DNA from: Citrobacter sp. Marseille-Q6884
GTDB taxonomy: Bacteria > Pseudomonadota > Gammaproteobacteria > Enterobacterales > Enterobacteriaceae
DNA: 64,000 nucleotides
NCBI RefSeq assembly: GCF_945906775.1
Contig: NZ_CAMDRE010000001.1
Span: 1,240,001-1,304,000, forward strand
Direction of reading: 5' to 3'
Shown: one piece after another, positions 55,047 through 63,479 of the stretch
Layout: each line of letters starts with the position of its first letter
How positions within the stretch are numbered: the first letter of the stretch is position 1
Notes under the pieces: model-generated
Database searches by the model: none
The model's input: only the letters and a program-made list of their open reading frames with translations
What the model was told of the DNA's origin: nothing
Position numbers and translations under genes: made by a program

Positions 55047-56420
55047 TTACGAACGTTTATACAGCGGCAGCCAAATGACCAGTCGTAGACCGCCCAGCGG
55101 GCTGTCCTCGGCCTTCACCCAACCGCGGTGCTGCTGAATGGCGGTTTCAACAATCGCCAGACCCAGACCGGTTCCGCCGGATTCACGATCGCGCGCCTCA
55201 TCGGTACGGTAGAACGGACGGAATATCTGTTCTCTGTCTTCAGGGCTAACGCCCGGGCCATCATCGTCCACAGTGATGGTAATCCCGTCTTTATCCACCG
55301 CGAAGCCCACTTCAATCTTCGTGTGTGAATAGCGTAAAGCGTTACGCACAATGTTTTCCAGCGCGCTTTCCAGTGCATTTGGGTTACCGTACAGCGGCCA
55401 CGGTCCCGGCGGGAAATTCACGGTTAATGATTTTCCCATCTGCTCGGCTTCAAATGCGGCGTTGTCCAGCACTTCGCCCCATAGCTGATTCGCTTTCACG
55501 GTTTCGCTGACCAGCGCGTTTTTCTGCTGATTACGCGACATCACCAGCAGGTCGTTGATCATGCTGTCCAGTCGGTGCGCTTCCGTTTCAATGCGTTCCA
55601 GCTCTTTGCTTTCACCGTTACGACGACGCAGTAACGCGGTTCCAAGCTGCAGACGCGTCAGCGGCGTTCTTAGCTCGTGGGAAATGTCCGACAGCAGGCG
55701 TTGCTGGGTGGTCATCATCCGTTCCAGCGCCGTCACCATCTGGTTAAAACTGGCACCCGCCGCAAGGAATTCCTGCGGGCCCGCTTCCAGTTCAGGGTGT
55801 TGACGCAGGTTACCCTGAGCCACCTCATCCGCTGCGTTTTTCAGCTTACGCGCTGGTTTTGCCAGACTCCACGCCAGCCAAAGCAACAACGGAGAACTGA
55901 CCAGCATGGTCACGATCAGCAGCAAAAGCGGCCGGTCAAATAGCAGGTTGATAAAGTCCGATTGCGAGCTGCTGGCAGGTCGAATGAGATACAGCTGGTA
56001 GTTATCTTCGCCATCTCTGACGGAGAAAGGCCCGACCATCTCAACGCGACCGTATTTTTTCTTTTGCGGATGATCGGCGTTATCTGCCTGACCAATAAAG
56101 TTACGAATGATCTGCATTTCGTTGCGTTCTGCGCCGATCACGCGTCCTTCCGTCGTGACGAGCAATAATCGCTGTCCTGGCGGAGCCCACTTGTCTATGG
56201 CACGGAACAAGCGACGCCACCACATCAAATCGTTGGGTGGATCGTTCGCGAGTTCTGCTTCAACGTGTTGCTCGATCATCAACCCCTGGCGCTGTTCGCT
56301 GTCCAGTAGCTCGGTCATCTGGCGTGAGTCGAGCTTGGGTAACATCAATACCAGCATCAACACCAGTGCCAGCGTCAACCAGAAGATGGCAAAGATGCGT
56401 GCGGTTAAACTCCCTATCAT
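55047..56420 (-). CDS. cpxA: envelope stress sensor kinase CpxA
   Basis: Inner-membrane histidine kinase/phosphatase sensing misfolded envelope proteins. 457 residues: TM1 (FAIFWLTLALVLMLVLMLPKL), periplasmic domain (about 30-163), TM2 (LLLLIVTMLVSSPLLLWLAW), HAMP, H-box SDISHELRTPL with His248, N-box and G boxes (VDDDGPGVSP; GGTGLGLAIVE). ATGA overlap with cpxR. Confidence 0.98.
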   Translation of the reverse strand: MIGSLTARIFAIFWLTLALVLMLVLMLPKLDSRQMTELLDSEQRQGLMIEQHVEAELANDPPNDLMWWRRLFRAIDKWAPPGQRLLLVTTEGRVIGAERNEMQIIRNFIGQADNADHPQKKKYGRVEMVGPFSVRDGEDNYQLYLIRPASSSQSDFINLLFDRPLLLLIVTMLVSSPLLLWLAWSLAKPARKLKNAADEVAQGNLRQHPELEAGPQEFLAAGASFNQMVTALERMMTTQQRLLSDISHELRTPLTRLQLGTALLRRRNGESKELERIETEAHRLDSMINDLLVMSRNQQKNALVSETVKANQLWGEVLDNAAFEAEQMGKSLTVNFPPGPWPLYGNPNALESALENIVRNALRYSHTKIEVGFAVDKDGITITVDDDGPGVSPEDREQIFRPFYRTDEARDRESGGTGLGLAIVETAIQQHRGWVKAEDSPLGGLRLVIWLPLYKRS

Positions 56421-57115
56421 GAAGCAGAAACCATCAGGTAGCCGCGACCACGCAGAGTTTTAAACCACGGATGCCCGTCTTTACGCTCTGGCAGCTTACG
56501 ACGCAGGTTCGAGATATGCATATCGATCGCGCGGTCGAACGGTGTCAGGCGTTTGCCCAGCACTTCCTGGCTCAAGTGTTCACGAGATACCACCTGGCCG
56601 AGGTGCTGCGCCAGCAAGTAGAGCAGAGTGAATTCCGTGCCGGTTAACTCCAGGGTTTGGCCATCAAAGCTGGCTTCCTGGCGGCCTGGGTTCAGACTTA
56701 ACGCATCCACTTCCAGCGTCGGCGAGCCGTTGTCGCTGCTCTGCTGTTGTTCACTCCAGTGTGAGCGGCGCAGAATAGCGCGGATGCGCGCGACCAGTTC
56801 ACGGTCGTTAAACGGTTTGGGTAAATAATCGTCCGCGCCCAGCTCAAGGCCGAGTACGCGATCCAGTTCGCTGCCGCGAGCGGTCAGCATAATGACAGGT
56901 GTCTGGTGTGTCTGGCGAAGCGCTTTCAGTGTATCAATGCCGTTTTTTTTCGGCATCATGACATCAAGCAAAAGTAAATCGATGCTGTCATCCAGAAGCT
57001 CAAGTGCCTGTTCCCCGTCGTAGGCAACCTGCACATCGAAACCTTCCATTTCGAGCAACTCCTTTAACAGGGATGTCAGCTCTCGGTCATCATCAACTAA
57101 CAGAATTTTATTCAT
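56417..57115 (-). CDS. cpxR: envelope stress response regulator CpxR
   Basis: OmpR-type activator. Receiver with D51 in LLLLDVMMPKKNG, Thr in MLTARG and Lys in LPKPFNDRELV; C-terminal winged helix ending FKTLRGRGYLMVSAS. 232 residues. Divergent from cpxP with a CpxR box between, so self-activated. Another CpxR box in this window stands before srkA-dsbA. Confidence 0.98.
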   Translation of the reverse strand: MNKILLVDDDRELTSLLKELLEMEGFDVQVAYDGEQALELLDDSIDLLLLDVMMPKKNGIDTLKALRQTHQTPVIMLTARGSELDRVLGLELGADDYLPKPFNDRELVARIRAILRRSHWSEQQQSSDNGSPTLEVDALSLNPGRQEASFDGQTLELTGTEFTLLYLLAQHLGQVVSREHLSQEVLGKRLTPFDRAIDMHISNLRRKLPERKDGHPWFKTLRGRGYLMVSAS

Positions 57116-57170
57116 TGTTTACGTACCTCCGAGGCAGAAATTACGTCATCAGGCGGCGCTAATCTATGAC

Positions 57171-57185
57171 TTTACGTTGTTTTAC
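57171..57185 (-). promoter_or_regulatory. CpxR box between cpxR and cpxP
   Basis: Minus strand GTAAA-ACAAC-GTAAA, an exact CpxR consensus, 56 bases from cpxR and 81 bases from cpxP. Confidence 0.85.
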
Positions 57186-57265
57186 ACCCCCTGACGCATG
57201 TTTGCAGCCCGAATCGTAAACTGTCTCTCGTTGAATCGCGACAGAAAAGATTTTGGGAGCAAGTG

Positions 57266-57766
57266 ATGGGCAAAGTTACCGCTGCCGTCATGGCCTCAAC
57301 GCTGGCCCTCAGTACATTAAGCCATGCAGCTGAAGTCGTCACAGGCGATCACTGGCACCTGGGTGAAAGCGCTTCGCAACGCAATGCGCAGAGTCACATG
57401 TTTGACGGTATCAGTTTAACCGAACATCAACGCCAGCAGATGCGAGATTTAATGCAGCAGGCAAGACATGAGCAGCCTCCTGTAAATGTGAGTGAAATGG
57501 AGACAATGCATCGCCTTGTCACCGCAGAGAAATTTGACGAAAGCGCTGTGCGCGCTCAGGCAGAAAAAATGGCACAAGAACAGGTTGCCCGCCAGGTTGA
57601 AATAGCCAAGGTTCGCAACCAGATGTATCGCCTGTTAACGCCTGAACAGCAAGCGGTTTTGAATGAGAAACATGAACAACGAATGGAGCAACTGCGCGAC
57701 GTCGCGCAATGGCAAAAAAGCTCATCGTTGAATTTATTGAGTAGTAGCAACTCACGTTCCCAGTAG
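57266..57766 (+). CDS. cpxP: periplasmic adaptor/inhibitor CpxP
   Basis: Periplasmic chaperone-like inhibitor of CpxA. 166 residues: signal peptide to SHA-AEV, then two LTxxQ motifs of the Spy/CpxP family (ISLTEHQRQQMRD near 50 and LLTPEQQAVLNEKHEQRM near 125). ATG 57266 has GGGAG six bases upstream; GTG 57263 is less likely. The 3' UTR carries CpxQ. Confidence 0.96.
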   Translation: MGKVTAAVMASTLALSTLSHAAEVVTGDHWHLGESASQRNAQSHMFDGISLTEHQRQQMRDLMQQARHEQPPVNVSEMETMHRLVTAEKFDESAVRAQAEKMAQEQVARQVEIAKVRNQMYRLLTPEQQAVLNEKHEQRMEQLRDVAQWQKSSSLNLLSSSNSRSQ

Positions 57767-57774
57767 TAACCCTG

Positions 57775-57832
57775 TTTTCCTTGCCATAGACACCATCCCT
57801 GTCTTCCCCCACATGATGTGGGGGTTTTTTTT
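57775..57832 (+). ncRNA. cpxQ: CpxQ small RNA from the cpxP 3' UTR
   Basis: A 58-nt stretch TTTTCCTTGCCATAGACACC... to the hairpin CCCCCACATGATGTGGGGG plus eight T residues. In Salmonella RNase E releases CpxQ from cpxP mRNA; Hfq-bound, it represses inner-membrane and extracytoplasmic protein genes. The seed stretches (CCTTGCCATAG, CACCATCCCTGTC) look conserved. Confidence 0.88.
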
Positions 57833-57833
57833 G
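57806..57833 (+). terminator. cpxP/CpxQ terminator
   Basis: CCCCCACATGATGTGGGGG followed by TTTTTTTT. Confidence 0.93.
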
Positions 57834-57913
57834 CCCAAAATTTGACACTCGGTTATTGCCTGACTGTTTTGCTTCATCCGTTATACTAGCGGCATATCCT
57901 GGCAGGAGTGTTT

Positions 57914-58816
57914 ATGAATCAAACCTATGGGCGTCTGGTCAGCCGGGCGGCAATCGCTGCGACAGTGATGGCATCGCTGTTACTTTTGATCAAAATTTTT
58001 GCGTGGTGGTATACCGGGTCGGTGAGTATTCTGGCGGCACTGGTCGATTCACTGGTTGATATCGCCGCGTCGTTGACCAACCTTTTAGTGGTGCGTTATT
58101 CGCTGCAACCGGCCGATGACGAACACACGTTTGGGCATGGGAAGGCTGAGTCGCTGGCCGCGCTGGCGCAAAGCATGTTTATTTCTGGTTCGGCGCTGTT
58201 TTTATTTTTGACGGGTATTCAGCACCTCATCCAACCCACGCCGATGAAAGATCCGGGCGTGGGTGTGGTCGTCACCGTCATTGCGTTAATTTGTACTATC
58301 ATACTGGTCACGTTTCAGCGCTGGGTGGTGAAACGTACGCAAAGTCAGGCTGTTCGGGCAGATATGCTTCATTATCAGTCTGATGTTATGATGAACGGTG
58401 CGATCCTCGTTGCGCTTGGACTGGCCTGGTATGGCTGGCATCGTGCAGATGCCTTGTTTGCGCTGGGGATTGGCATCTATATTTTATATAGCGCATTGCG
58501 TATGGGGTATGAGGCGGTGCAATCCTTACTGGATCGCGCGTTACCCGATGAAGAACGTCAGGAAATTATTGATATTGTGACGTCATGGCCGGGAGTCAGC
58601 GGCGCTCACGATCTTCGCACGCGGCAGTCAGGGCCGACCCGCTTTATTCAGATTCATTTGGAAATGGAAGATAATCTGCCGCTCGTTCAGGCACATTTAG
58701 TGGCTGAACAGGTAGAGCAGGCAATTTTGCGGCGTTTTCCGGGGTCAGATGTGATTATTCACCAGGATCCCTGTTCCGTCGTACCCAGGGAAGGCAAGAT
58801 GTTTAATTCGTTGTAA
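57914..58816 (+). CDS. fieF: ferrous-iron/zinc efflux pump FieF
   Basis: Cation diffusion facilitator exporting Fe2+ and Zn2+ with proton antiport. 300 residues from ATG 57914 (GGAG six bases before; GTG 57908 overlaps it). Metal-site motifs in TM2 (ALVDSLVDIAASL) and TM5 (HYQSDVMMNG), loop FGHGKAESLAAL, and the cytoplasmic C-terminal domain with DEERQEIIDIV...HDLRTRQSG. Confidence 0.97.
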   Translation: MNQTYGRLVSRAAIAATVMASLLLLIKIFAWWYTGSVSILAALVDSLVDIAASLTNLLVVRYSLQPADDEHTFGHGKAESLAALAQSMFISGSALFLFLTGIQHLIQPTPMKDPGVGVVVTVIALICTIILVTFQRWVVKRTQSQAVRADMLHYQSDVMMNGAILVALGLAWYGWHRADALFALGIGIYILYSALRMGYEAVQSLLDRALPDEERQEIIDIVTSWPGVSGAHDLRTRQSGPTRFIQIHLEMEDNLPLVQAHLVAEQVEQAILRRFPGSDVIIHQDPCSVVPREGKMFNSL

Positions 58817-58868
58817 AAAGTGTACCAGGTCAGCATTTTGTGTATAAATTACCACCATTTGGCCTGAC

Positions 58869-58882
58869 CTGAATCAATTCAG
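58869..58882. promoter_or_regulatory. Cra (FruR) site upstream of pfkA
   Basis: CTGAATCAATTCAG matches the Cra consensus (TGAAWCGNTY-type). pfkA is a known Cra-repressed gene. A TATACT -10 follows at 58897-58902. Confidence 0.75.
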
Positions 58883-58989
58883 CAGGAAGGGATTGTTATA
58901 CTATCTGCATATTGGTTGGATCGTTTCGATATGCGGAATCGACTTCCGGCAGCAGATTTCATTTTGCATTCCAAAGTTCAGAGGTAGTC

Positions 58990-59952
58990 ATGATTAAGAA
59001 AATCGGTGTGTTGACAAGCGGCGGTGATGCGCCGGGCATGAACGCAGCAATCCGTGGTGTTGTGCGTGCAGCGTTAACGGAAGGACTGGAAGTCATGGGG
59101 ATCCATGATGGCTACCTGGGTTTGTATGAAGACCGTATGGTTCAGCTTGACCGTTACAGTGTGTCCGACATGATTAACCGTGGCGGTACCTTCCTGGGTT
59201 CTGCTCGCTTCCCTGAATTCCGCGACGAAAATGTACGTGCGGTGGCTATCGAAAACCTGAAGAAACGTGGCATTGATGCACTGGTTGTCATCGGTGGTGA
59301 CGGTTCTTACATGGGTGCAAAACGCCTGACTGAAATGGGCTTCCCATGCATCGGTCTGCCGGGCACTATCGATAACGACATCAAAGGCACTGACTACACT
59401 ATCGGCTACTTCACCGCACTGGGTACCGTGGTAGAAGCGATTGACCGTCTGCGTGACACCTCTTCTTCTCACCAGCGTATTTCCATCGTTGAAGTGATGG
59501 GTCGCTACTGTGGCGATCTGACCCTGGCGGCAGCGATTGCCGGTGGTTGTGAGTTCGTTGTGGTACCGGAAGTTGAGTTCAGCCGTGACGATCTGGTTGC
59601 TGAAATCAAAGCGGGTATCGCGAAAGGCAAAAAACACGCAATCGTCGCGATCACTGAGCACATGTGTGATGTTGACGAACTGGCGCATTACATCGAGAAA
59701 GAAACGGGCCGTGAAACGCGTGCAACCGTGCTGGGTCACATTCAGCGTGGTGGTTCCCCGGTTCCTTACGACCGTATCCTGGCGTCCCGTATGGGCGCAT
59801 ATGCCATTTCTCTGCTGCTGGAAGGTCACGGCGGCCGTTGCGTCGGTATTCAGAACGAACAACTGGTTCACCACGACATTATCGACGCTATCGAAAACAT
59901 GAAGCGTCCGTTCAAAGGTGACTGGCTGGACTGCGCGAAAAAACTGTACTAA
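58990..59952 (+). CDS. pfkA: 6-phosphofructokinase I
   Basis: Key glycolytic enzyme; phosphorylates fructose-6-phosphate; allosteric tetramer. 320 residues from ATG 58990 (GAGGT upstream), the E. coli length; the frame is open 26 codons further but crosses the promoter. ATP site LTSGGDAPGMNAAIRG, GGDGSYMGAKRL, catalytic Asp in PGTIDNDIKGTD, substrate motif EVMGRYCGDL. Confidence 0.98.
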   Translation: MIKKIGVLTSGGDAPGMNAAIRGVVRAALTEGLEVMGIHDGYLGLYEDRMVQLDRYSVSDMINRGGTFLGSARFPEFRDENVRAVAIENLKKRGIDALVVIGGDGSYMGAKRLTEMGFPCIGLPGTIDNDIKGTDYTIGYFTALGTVVEAIDRLRDTSSSHQRISIVEVMGRYCGDLTLAAAIAGGCEFVVVPEVEFSRDDLVAEIKAGIAKGKKHAIVAITEHMCDVDELAHYIEKETGRETRATVLGHIQRGGSPVPYDRILASRMGAYAISLLLEGHGGRCVGIQNEQLVHHDIIDAIENMKRPFKGDWLDCAKKLY

Positions 59953-59956
59953 TCGT

Positions 59957-59999
59957 GGTTGCCGGATGCGGTGCTTGCGCATCTTATCTGGCCTACGAA
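59957..59999. repeat. REP-like element after pfkA
   Basis: TTGCCGGATGCGGTGCTTGCGCATCTTATCTGGCCTAC, a degenerate REP. Confidence 0.65.
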
Positions 60000-60004
60000 A
60001 ATCG

Positions 60005-60033
60005 AAAAGGCGGATTTGTTTCCGCCTTTTTTA
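60005..60033 (+). terminator. pfkA terminator
   Basis: AAAAGGCGGATTTGTTTCCGCCTTTTTT, a perfect GGCGGA/TCCGCC hairpin with T-run. Confidence 0.92.
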
Positions 60034-60143
60034 TCGCTCATCATATTCCCTCAAGTTATAGCAAATCTTTTTTTATTCTTTAATGTTTGAAAACCTTTCT
60101 GGCAGGCTTTGCTCATCACAACATGAAATGAGAGAGCTGGGCG

Positions 60144-61133
60144 ATGAACAAATGGGGAGTAGGGTTAACATTATTGCTGGCATCGACCAGCGTTCTGGCG
60201 AAGGATATTCAGTTACTTAACGTATCGTACGATCCTACGCGCGAACTGTACGAGCAGTACAACAAGGCATTCAGCGCGCACTGGAAGCAGGAAACAGGCG
60301 ATAATGTCGTGATCCGTCAGTCGCACGGTGGCTCGGGTAAACAGGCGACTTCCGTCATTAACGGCATTGAAGCGGATGTGGTGACGCTGGCGCTGGCTTA
60401 TGATGTAGATGCTATTGCTGAACGCGGTCGTATCGATAAAAACTGGATCAAGCGTCTGCCGGACAACTCTGCACCTTACACCTCCACCATCGTCTTCCTG
60501 GTACGCAAAGGCAACCCTAAACAAATTCATGACTGGAACGATCTGGTCAAACCGGGCGTGTCGGTGATTACGCCAAACCCGAAAAGCTCCGGTGGCGCGC
60601 GCTGGAACTATCTGGCGGCGTGGGGCTACGCTCTGCACCACAACAATAACGATCAGGCAAAAGCACAGGCGTTCGTCCAGTCGCTGTTTAAAAACGTTGA
60701 AGTGCTGGATTCCGGCGCTCGCGGCTCAACCAATACCTTTGTTGAACGCGGAATCGGTGATGTGCTGATCGCCTGGGAAAACGAGGCGCTGCTGGCAACT
60801 AACGAGCTGGGTAAAGATAAGTTCGAGATCGTCACCCCGAGTGAATCCATTCTGGCAGAGCCGACCGTCTCGGTTGTCGATAAAGTCGTGGAAAAGAAAG
60901 ACACCAAAGCGGTGGCAGAAGCCTATCTGAAATATCTCTATTCCCCGGAAGGTCAGGAAATCGCGGCGAAAAACTACTACCGCCCGCGTGATGCTGACGT
61001 TGCGAAAAAATACGAAAATGCGTTTCCGAAGCTGAAGTTGTTCACCATTGATGAGGTGTTTGGCGGCTGGACGAAAGCGCAGAAAGAACACTTCTCTAAC
61101 GGCGGCACATTCGATCAGATCAGTAAACGGTAA
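60144..61133 (+). CDS. sbp: sulfate-binding protein Sbp
   Basis: Periplasmic sulfate-binding subunit feeding the CysTWA ABC importer. 329 residues, E. coli length; signal peptide MNKWGVGLTLLLASTSVLA. Anion-binding segments SHGGSGKQATSV, TPNPKSSGGARWNYLAAWGYAL, and LDSGARGSTNTFVERG. CysB control is expected, not seen. Confidence 0.97.
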   Translation: MNKWGVGLTLLLASTSVLAKDIQLLNVSYDPTRELYEQYNKAFSAHWKQETGDNVVIRQSHGGSGKQATSVINGIEADVVTLALAYDVDAIAERGRIDKNWIKRLPDNSAPYTSTIVFLVRKGNPKQIHDWNDLVKPGVSVITPNPKSSGGARWNYLAAWGYALHHNNNDQAKAQAFVQSLFKNVEVLDSGARGSTNTFVERGIGDVLIAWENEALLATNELGKDKFEIVTPSESILAEPTVSVVDKVVEKKDTKAVAEAYLKYLYSPEGQEIAAKNYYRPRDADVAKKYENAFPKLKLFTIDEVFGGWTKAQKEHFSNGGTFDQISKR

Positions 61134-61145
61134 GTACCGGTACTG

Positions 61146-61184
61146 TGCCCAGGCCTGGTCGCATAATGCGGCCGGGCTTTTTTA
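61146..61184 (+). terminator. sbp terminator
   Basis: GCCCAGGCCTGGTCGCATAATGCGGCCGGGCTTTTTTA, an imperfect long hairpin with T-run. Confidence 0.8.
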
Positions 61185-61238
61185 TTTGTCATCATTTTGC
61201 GTTACTCTTGCACTTCAATGAGATACAGGGTGCGCGTA

Positions 61239-61988
61239 ATGAAAAAAGCTGGCTATCTTTTCCTCGCGGTGATGGTGATTGCTGCTGTGGCGGGCATAGG
61301 GTACTGGAAATTTGCCGGTAACCCGGATGCGTTACGTCAGATTGTCCTTGAGCAATGCCTGCCAAACGAGGTGCAACGGCACAATCCAGCGCCGTGTGCT
61401 GAAGTGAAGCCCGATGCCGGGTACGTGGTATTTAAGGATCGTAACGGCCCGCTGCAATACCTGCTGATGCCCACATACCGCATTAACGGTACGGAAAGTC
61501 CGCTGCTGTTGAAATCAGGTACGCCTAACTTTTTCTGGCTGGCCTGGCAGGCGCGTAGCTTTATGAGCCAAAAATATGGTCAGGAGATCCCTGACAAAGC
61601 GGTATCGCTGGCGATCAACTCACGTACCGGTCGCACGCAAAACCACTTTCACATTCATATCTCTTGCCTGCGACCCGATGTCAGAACGCAACTGGATGAG
61701 AATCTGGCCAAAATCAGCACCCGCTGGCTGCCATTACCCGGTGGATTGCGCGGACATGAATATCTGGCGCGACGTGTTACGGAAAACGAGCTGGCGCAAC
61801 GCAGTCCGTTTATGATGCTGGCGGAAGAAGTGCCGGATGCGCGTGAACGCATGGGCAGCTATGCGCTGGCGATGGTGCGTCAGAGCGATGAGTCCTTTGT
61901 TCTGCTGGCGACACAGCGCGACCTGCTGTCGTTGAATCTTGCCTCTGCTGAGGAAATTCAGGATCATCAATGTGATATTCTGCGATAA
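61239..61988 (+). CDS. cdh: CDP-diacylglycerol pyrophosphatase
   Basis: Membrane-anchored hydrolase that converts CDP-diacylglycerol to phosphatidate and CMP. 249 residues from ATG 61239; N-terminal anchor (AGYLFLAVMVIAAVAGIGYW). HIT-like catalytic motif NHFHIHISC (about residues 140-148). An upstream in-frame ATG (61197) adds 14 residues of non-family sequence. In E. coli tpiA follows; here transporters do. Confidence 0.95.
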   Translation: MKKAGYLFLAVMVIAAVAGIGYWKFAGNPDALRQIVLEQCLPNEVQRHNPAPCAEVKPDAGYVVFKDRNGPLQYLLMPTYRINGTESPLLLKSGTPNFFWLAWQARSFMSQKYGQEIPDKAVSLAINSRTGRTQNHFHIHISCLRPDVRTQLDENLAKISTRWLPLPGGLRGHEYLARRVTENELAQRSPFMMLAEEVPDARERMGSYALAMVRQSDESFVLLATQRDLLSLNLASAEEIQDHQCDILR

Positions 61989-62061
61989 CCCCACCTAATC
62001 TGGCGTTTACTCTCTTTGTCTGTCCCCGTATTCTTGTTGAAAAAAACAACAGGAGACAGGC

Positions 62062-63366
62062 ATGTCGCTCTGGCTTACGCACCCGCTGTTTATCCCTTCA
62101 CTGGTGGTTGGCATCACTATCCTGCTCTGGGCAACGTCGCTGCTGCCGGAATTTATCACGGCGCTGCTGTTCTTTTCCGTCGCGATGGTGGCCAAAATTG
62201 CGCCACCGGATGTGATCTTTGGTGGGTTTGCGTCATCGGCGTTCTGGCTGGTCTTCAGCGGATTTGTGCTGGGCATTGCGATTCGTAAAACAGGGCTGGC
62301 AGATCGGGCGGCGCGTGCCTTGTCATCCCGACTGACCGACTCCTGGCCCTTAATGGTTGCGAGCGTGGTGCTGCTGAGTTATGCCCTGGCGTTCGTGATG
62401 CCCTCCAACATGGGACGTATTGCGTTATTAATGCCAATTGTCGCAGCGATGGCGAAACGCGCTGGAATCGCTGACGGCACCCGTGCCTGGTATGGCCTGG
62501 CATTAGCCGTCGGTTTTGGCACTTTTCAGCTTTCCGCCACAATCTTACCCGCAAACGTGCCTAACCTGGTGATGAGCGGTGCCACGGAAGGTTCGTGGGG
62601 GATTCATCTGAACTATCTTCCCTATTTACTGCTCCATACACCGGTACTGGGCTGGCTGAAAGGTGCGGTGCTTGTTCTGCTTATCTGCTGGCTGTTCCCG
62701 GGCAAACCGCATGCGCCACGCGATCTGACACCACCTGAGCCAATGAGCCGTGATGAAAAACGCCTCGCCTGGATGTTAGCGGTGGTGTTGATCTTATGGG
62801 TGAGCGAAAGCTGGCATGGCATTGGTCCGGCATGGACCGGGCTGACGGCGGCGGTTATCACCTTGTTACCCCGCGTGGGCTTTATCAATGGGGATGAGTT
62901 TTCCACTGGCGTCAATATCCGCACCTGTATTTACGTGGCGGGTATTCTGGGTCTGGCGACCTCCGTGACGCAAACCGGTATAGGTCGTGCGGTGGGGGAG
63001 GCGCTGTTACAGGTGATGCCGCTGGATGCGGATAAACCGTTTACCAGTTTCCTCGCGCTGACCGGAATTACCACGGCGCTCAATTTTATCATGACGGCTA
63101 ACGGTGTTCCGGCACTGTATACCACGCTGGCACAAAGCTTTTCCGATGCGACCGGATTCCCGCTGCTGTCAGTGATTATGATTCAGGTGCTGGGTTACTC
63201 CACGCCGTTGCTGCCGTATCAGGCCTCGCCGATAGTGGTCGCGATGGCGTTAGGCAAGGTGCCTGCACGAGCTGGAATGTTGCTGTGTATTACCCTGGCG
63301 GCGGCAACCTATCTGTTACTGCTGCCCCTGGATTATCTGTGGTTCACTGTATTGGGGAAATTATAG
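62062..63366 (+). CDS. SLC13/DASS-type anion permease
   Basis: 434 residues with about 11-12 membrane segments. DASS-like repeated elements: FGGFASSAFWLVFSGFVLGIAIRKTGLADRAA in the first half with PSNMGRIALLMPI, and ALNFIMTANGVPALYTTLAQSFSDATGF with YQASPIVVAM in the second. Likely a Na+- or H+-coupled organic or inorganic anion transporter; substrate unknown. SD CAGGAGAC. It sits between cdh and another DASS gene. Confidence 0.85.
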   Translation: MSLWLTHPLFIPSLVVGITILLWATSLLPEFITALLFFSVAMVAKIAPPDVIFGGFASSAFWLVFSGFVLGIAIRKTGLADRAARALSSRLTDSWPLMVASVVLLSYALAFVMPSNMGRIALLMPIVAAMAKRAGIADGTRAWYGLALAVGFGTFQLSATILPANVPNLVMSGATEGSWGIHLNYLPYLLLHTPVLGWLKGAVLVLLICWLFPGKPHAPRDLTPPEPMSRDEKRLAWMLAVVLILWVSESWHGIGPAWTGLTAAVITLLPRVGFINGDEFSTGVNIRTCIYVAGILGLATSVTQTGIGRAVGEALLQVMPLDADKPFTSFLALTGITTALNFIMTANGVPALYTTLAQSFSDATGFPLLSVIMIQVLGYSTPLLPYQASPIVVAMALGKVPARAGMLLCITLAAATYLLLLPLDYLWFTVLGKL

Positions 63367-63479
63367 TTTCGTTGTGGTGTTAATTTTTTGTTTTGTGAGA
63401 GGGTAAATTGTTTTATCTGCGCCGATGTTGGTTAATATTCAGGCGCAGATTTGCGCACTGGAAACTCAAGGATTGATTC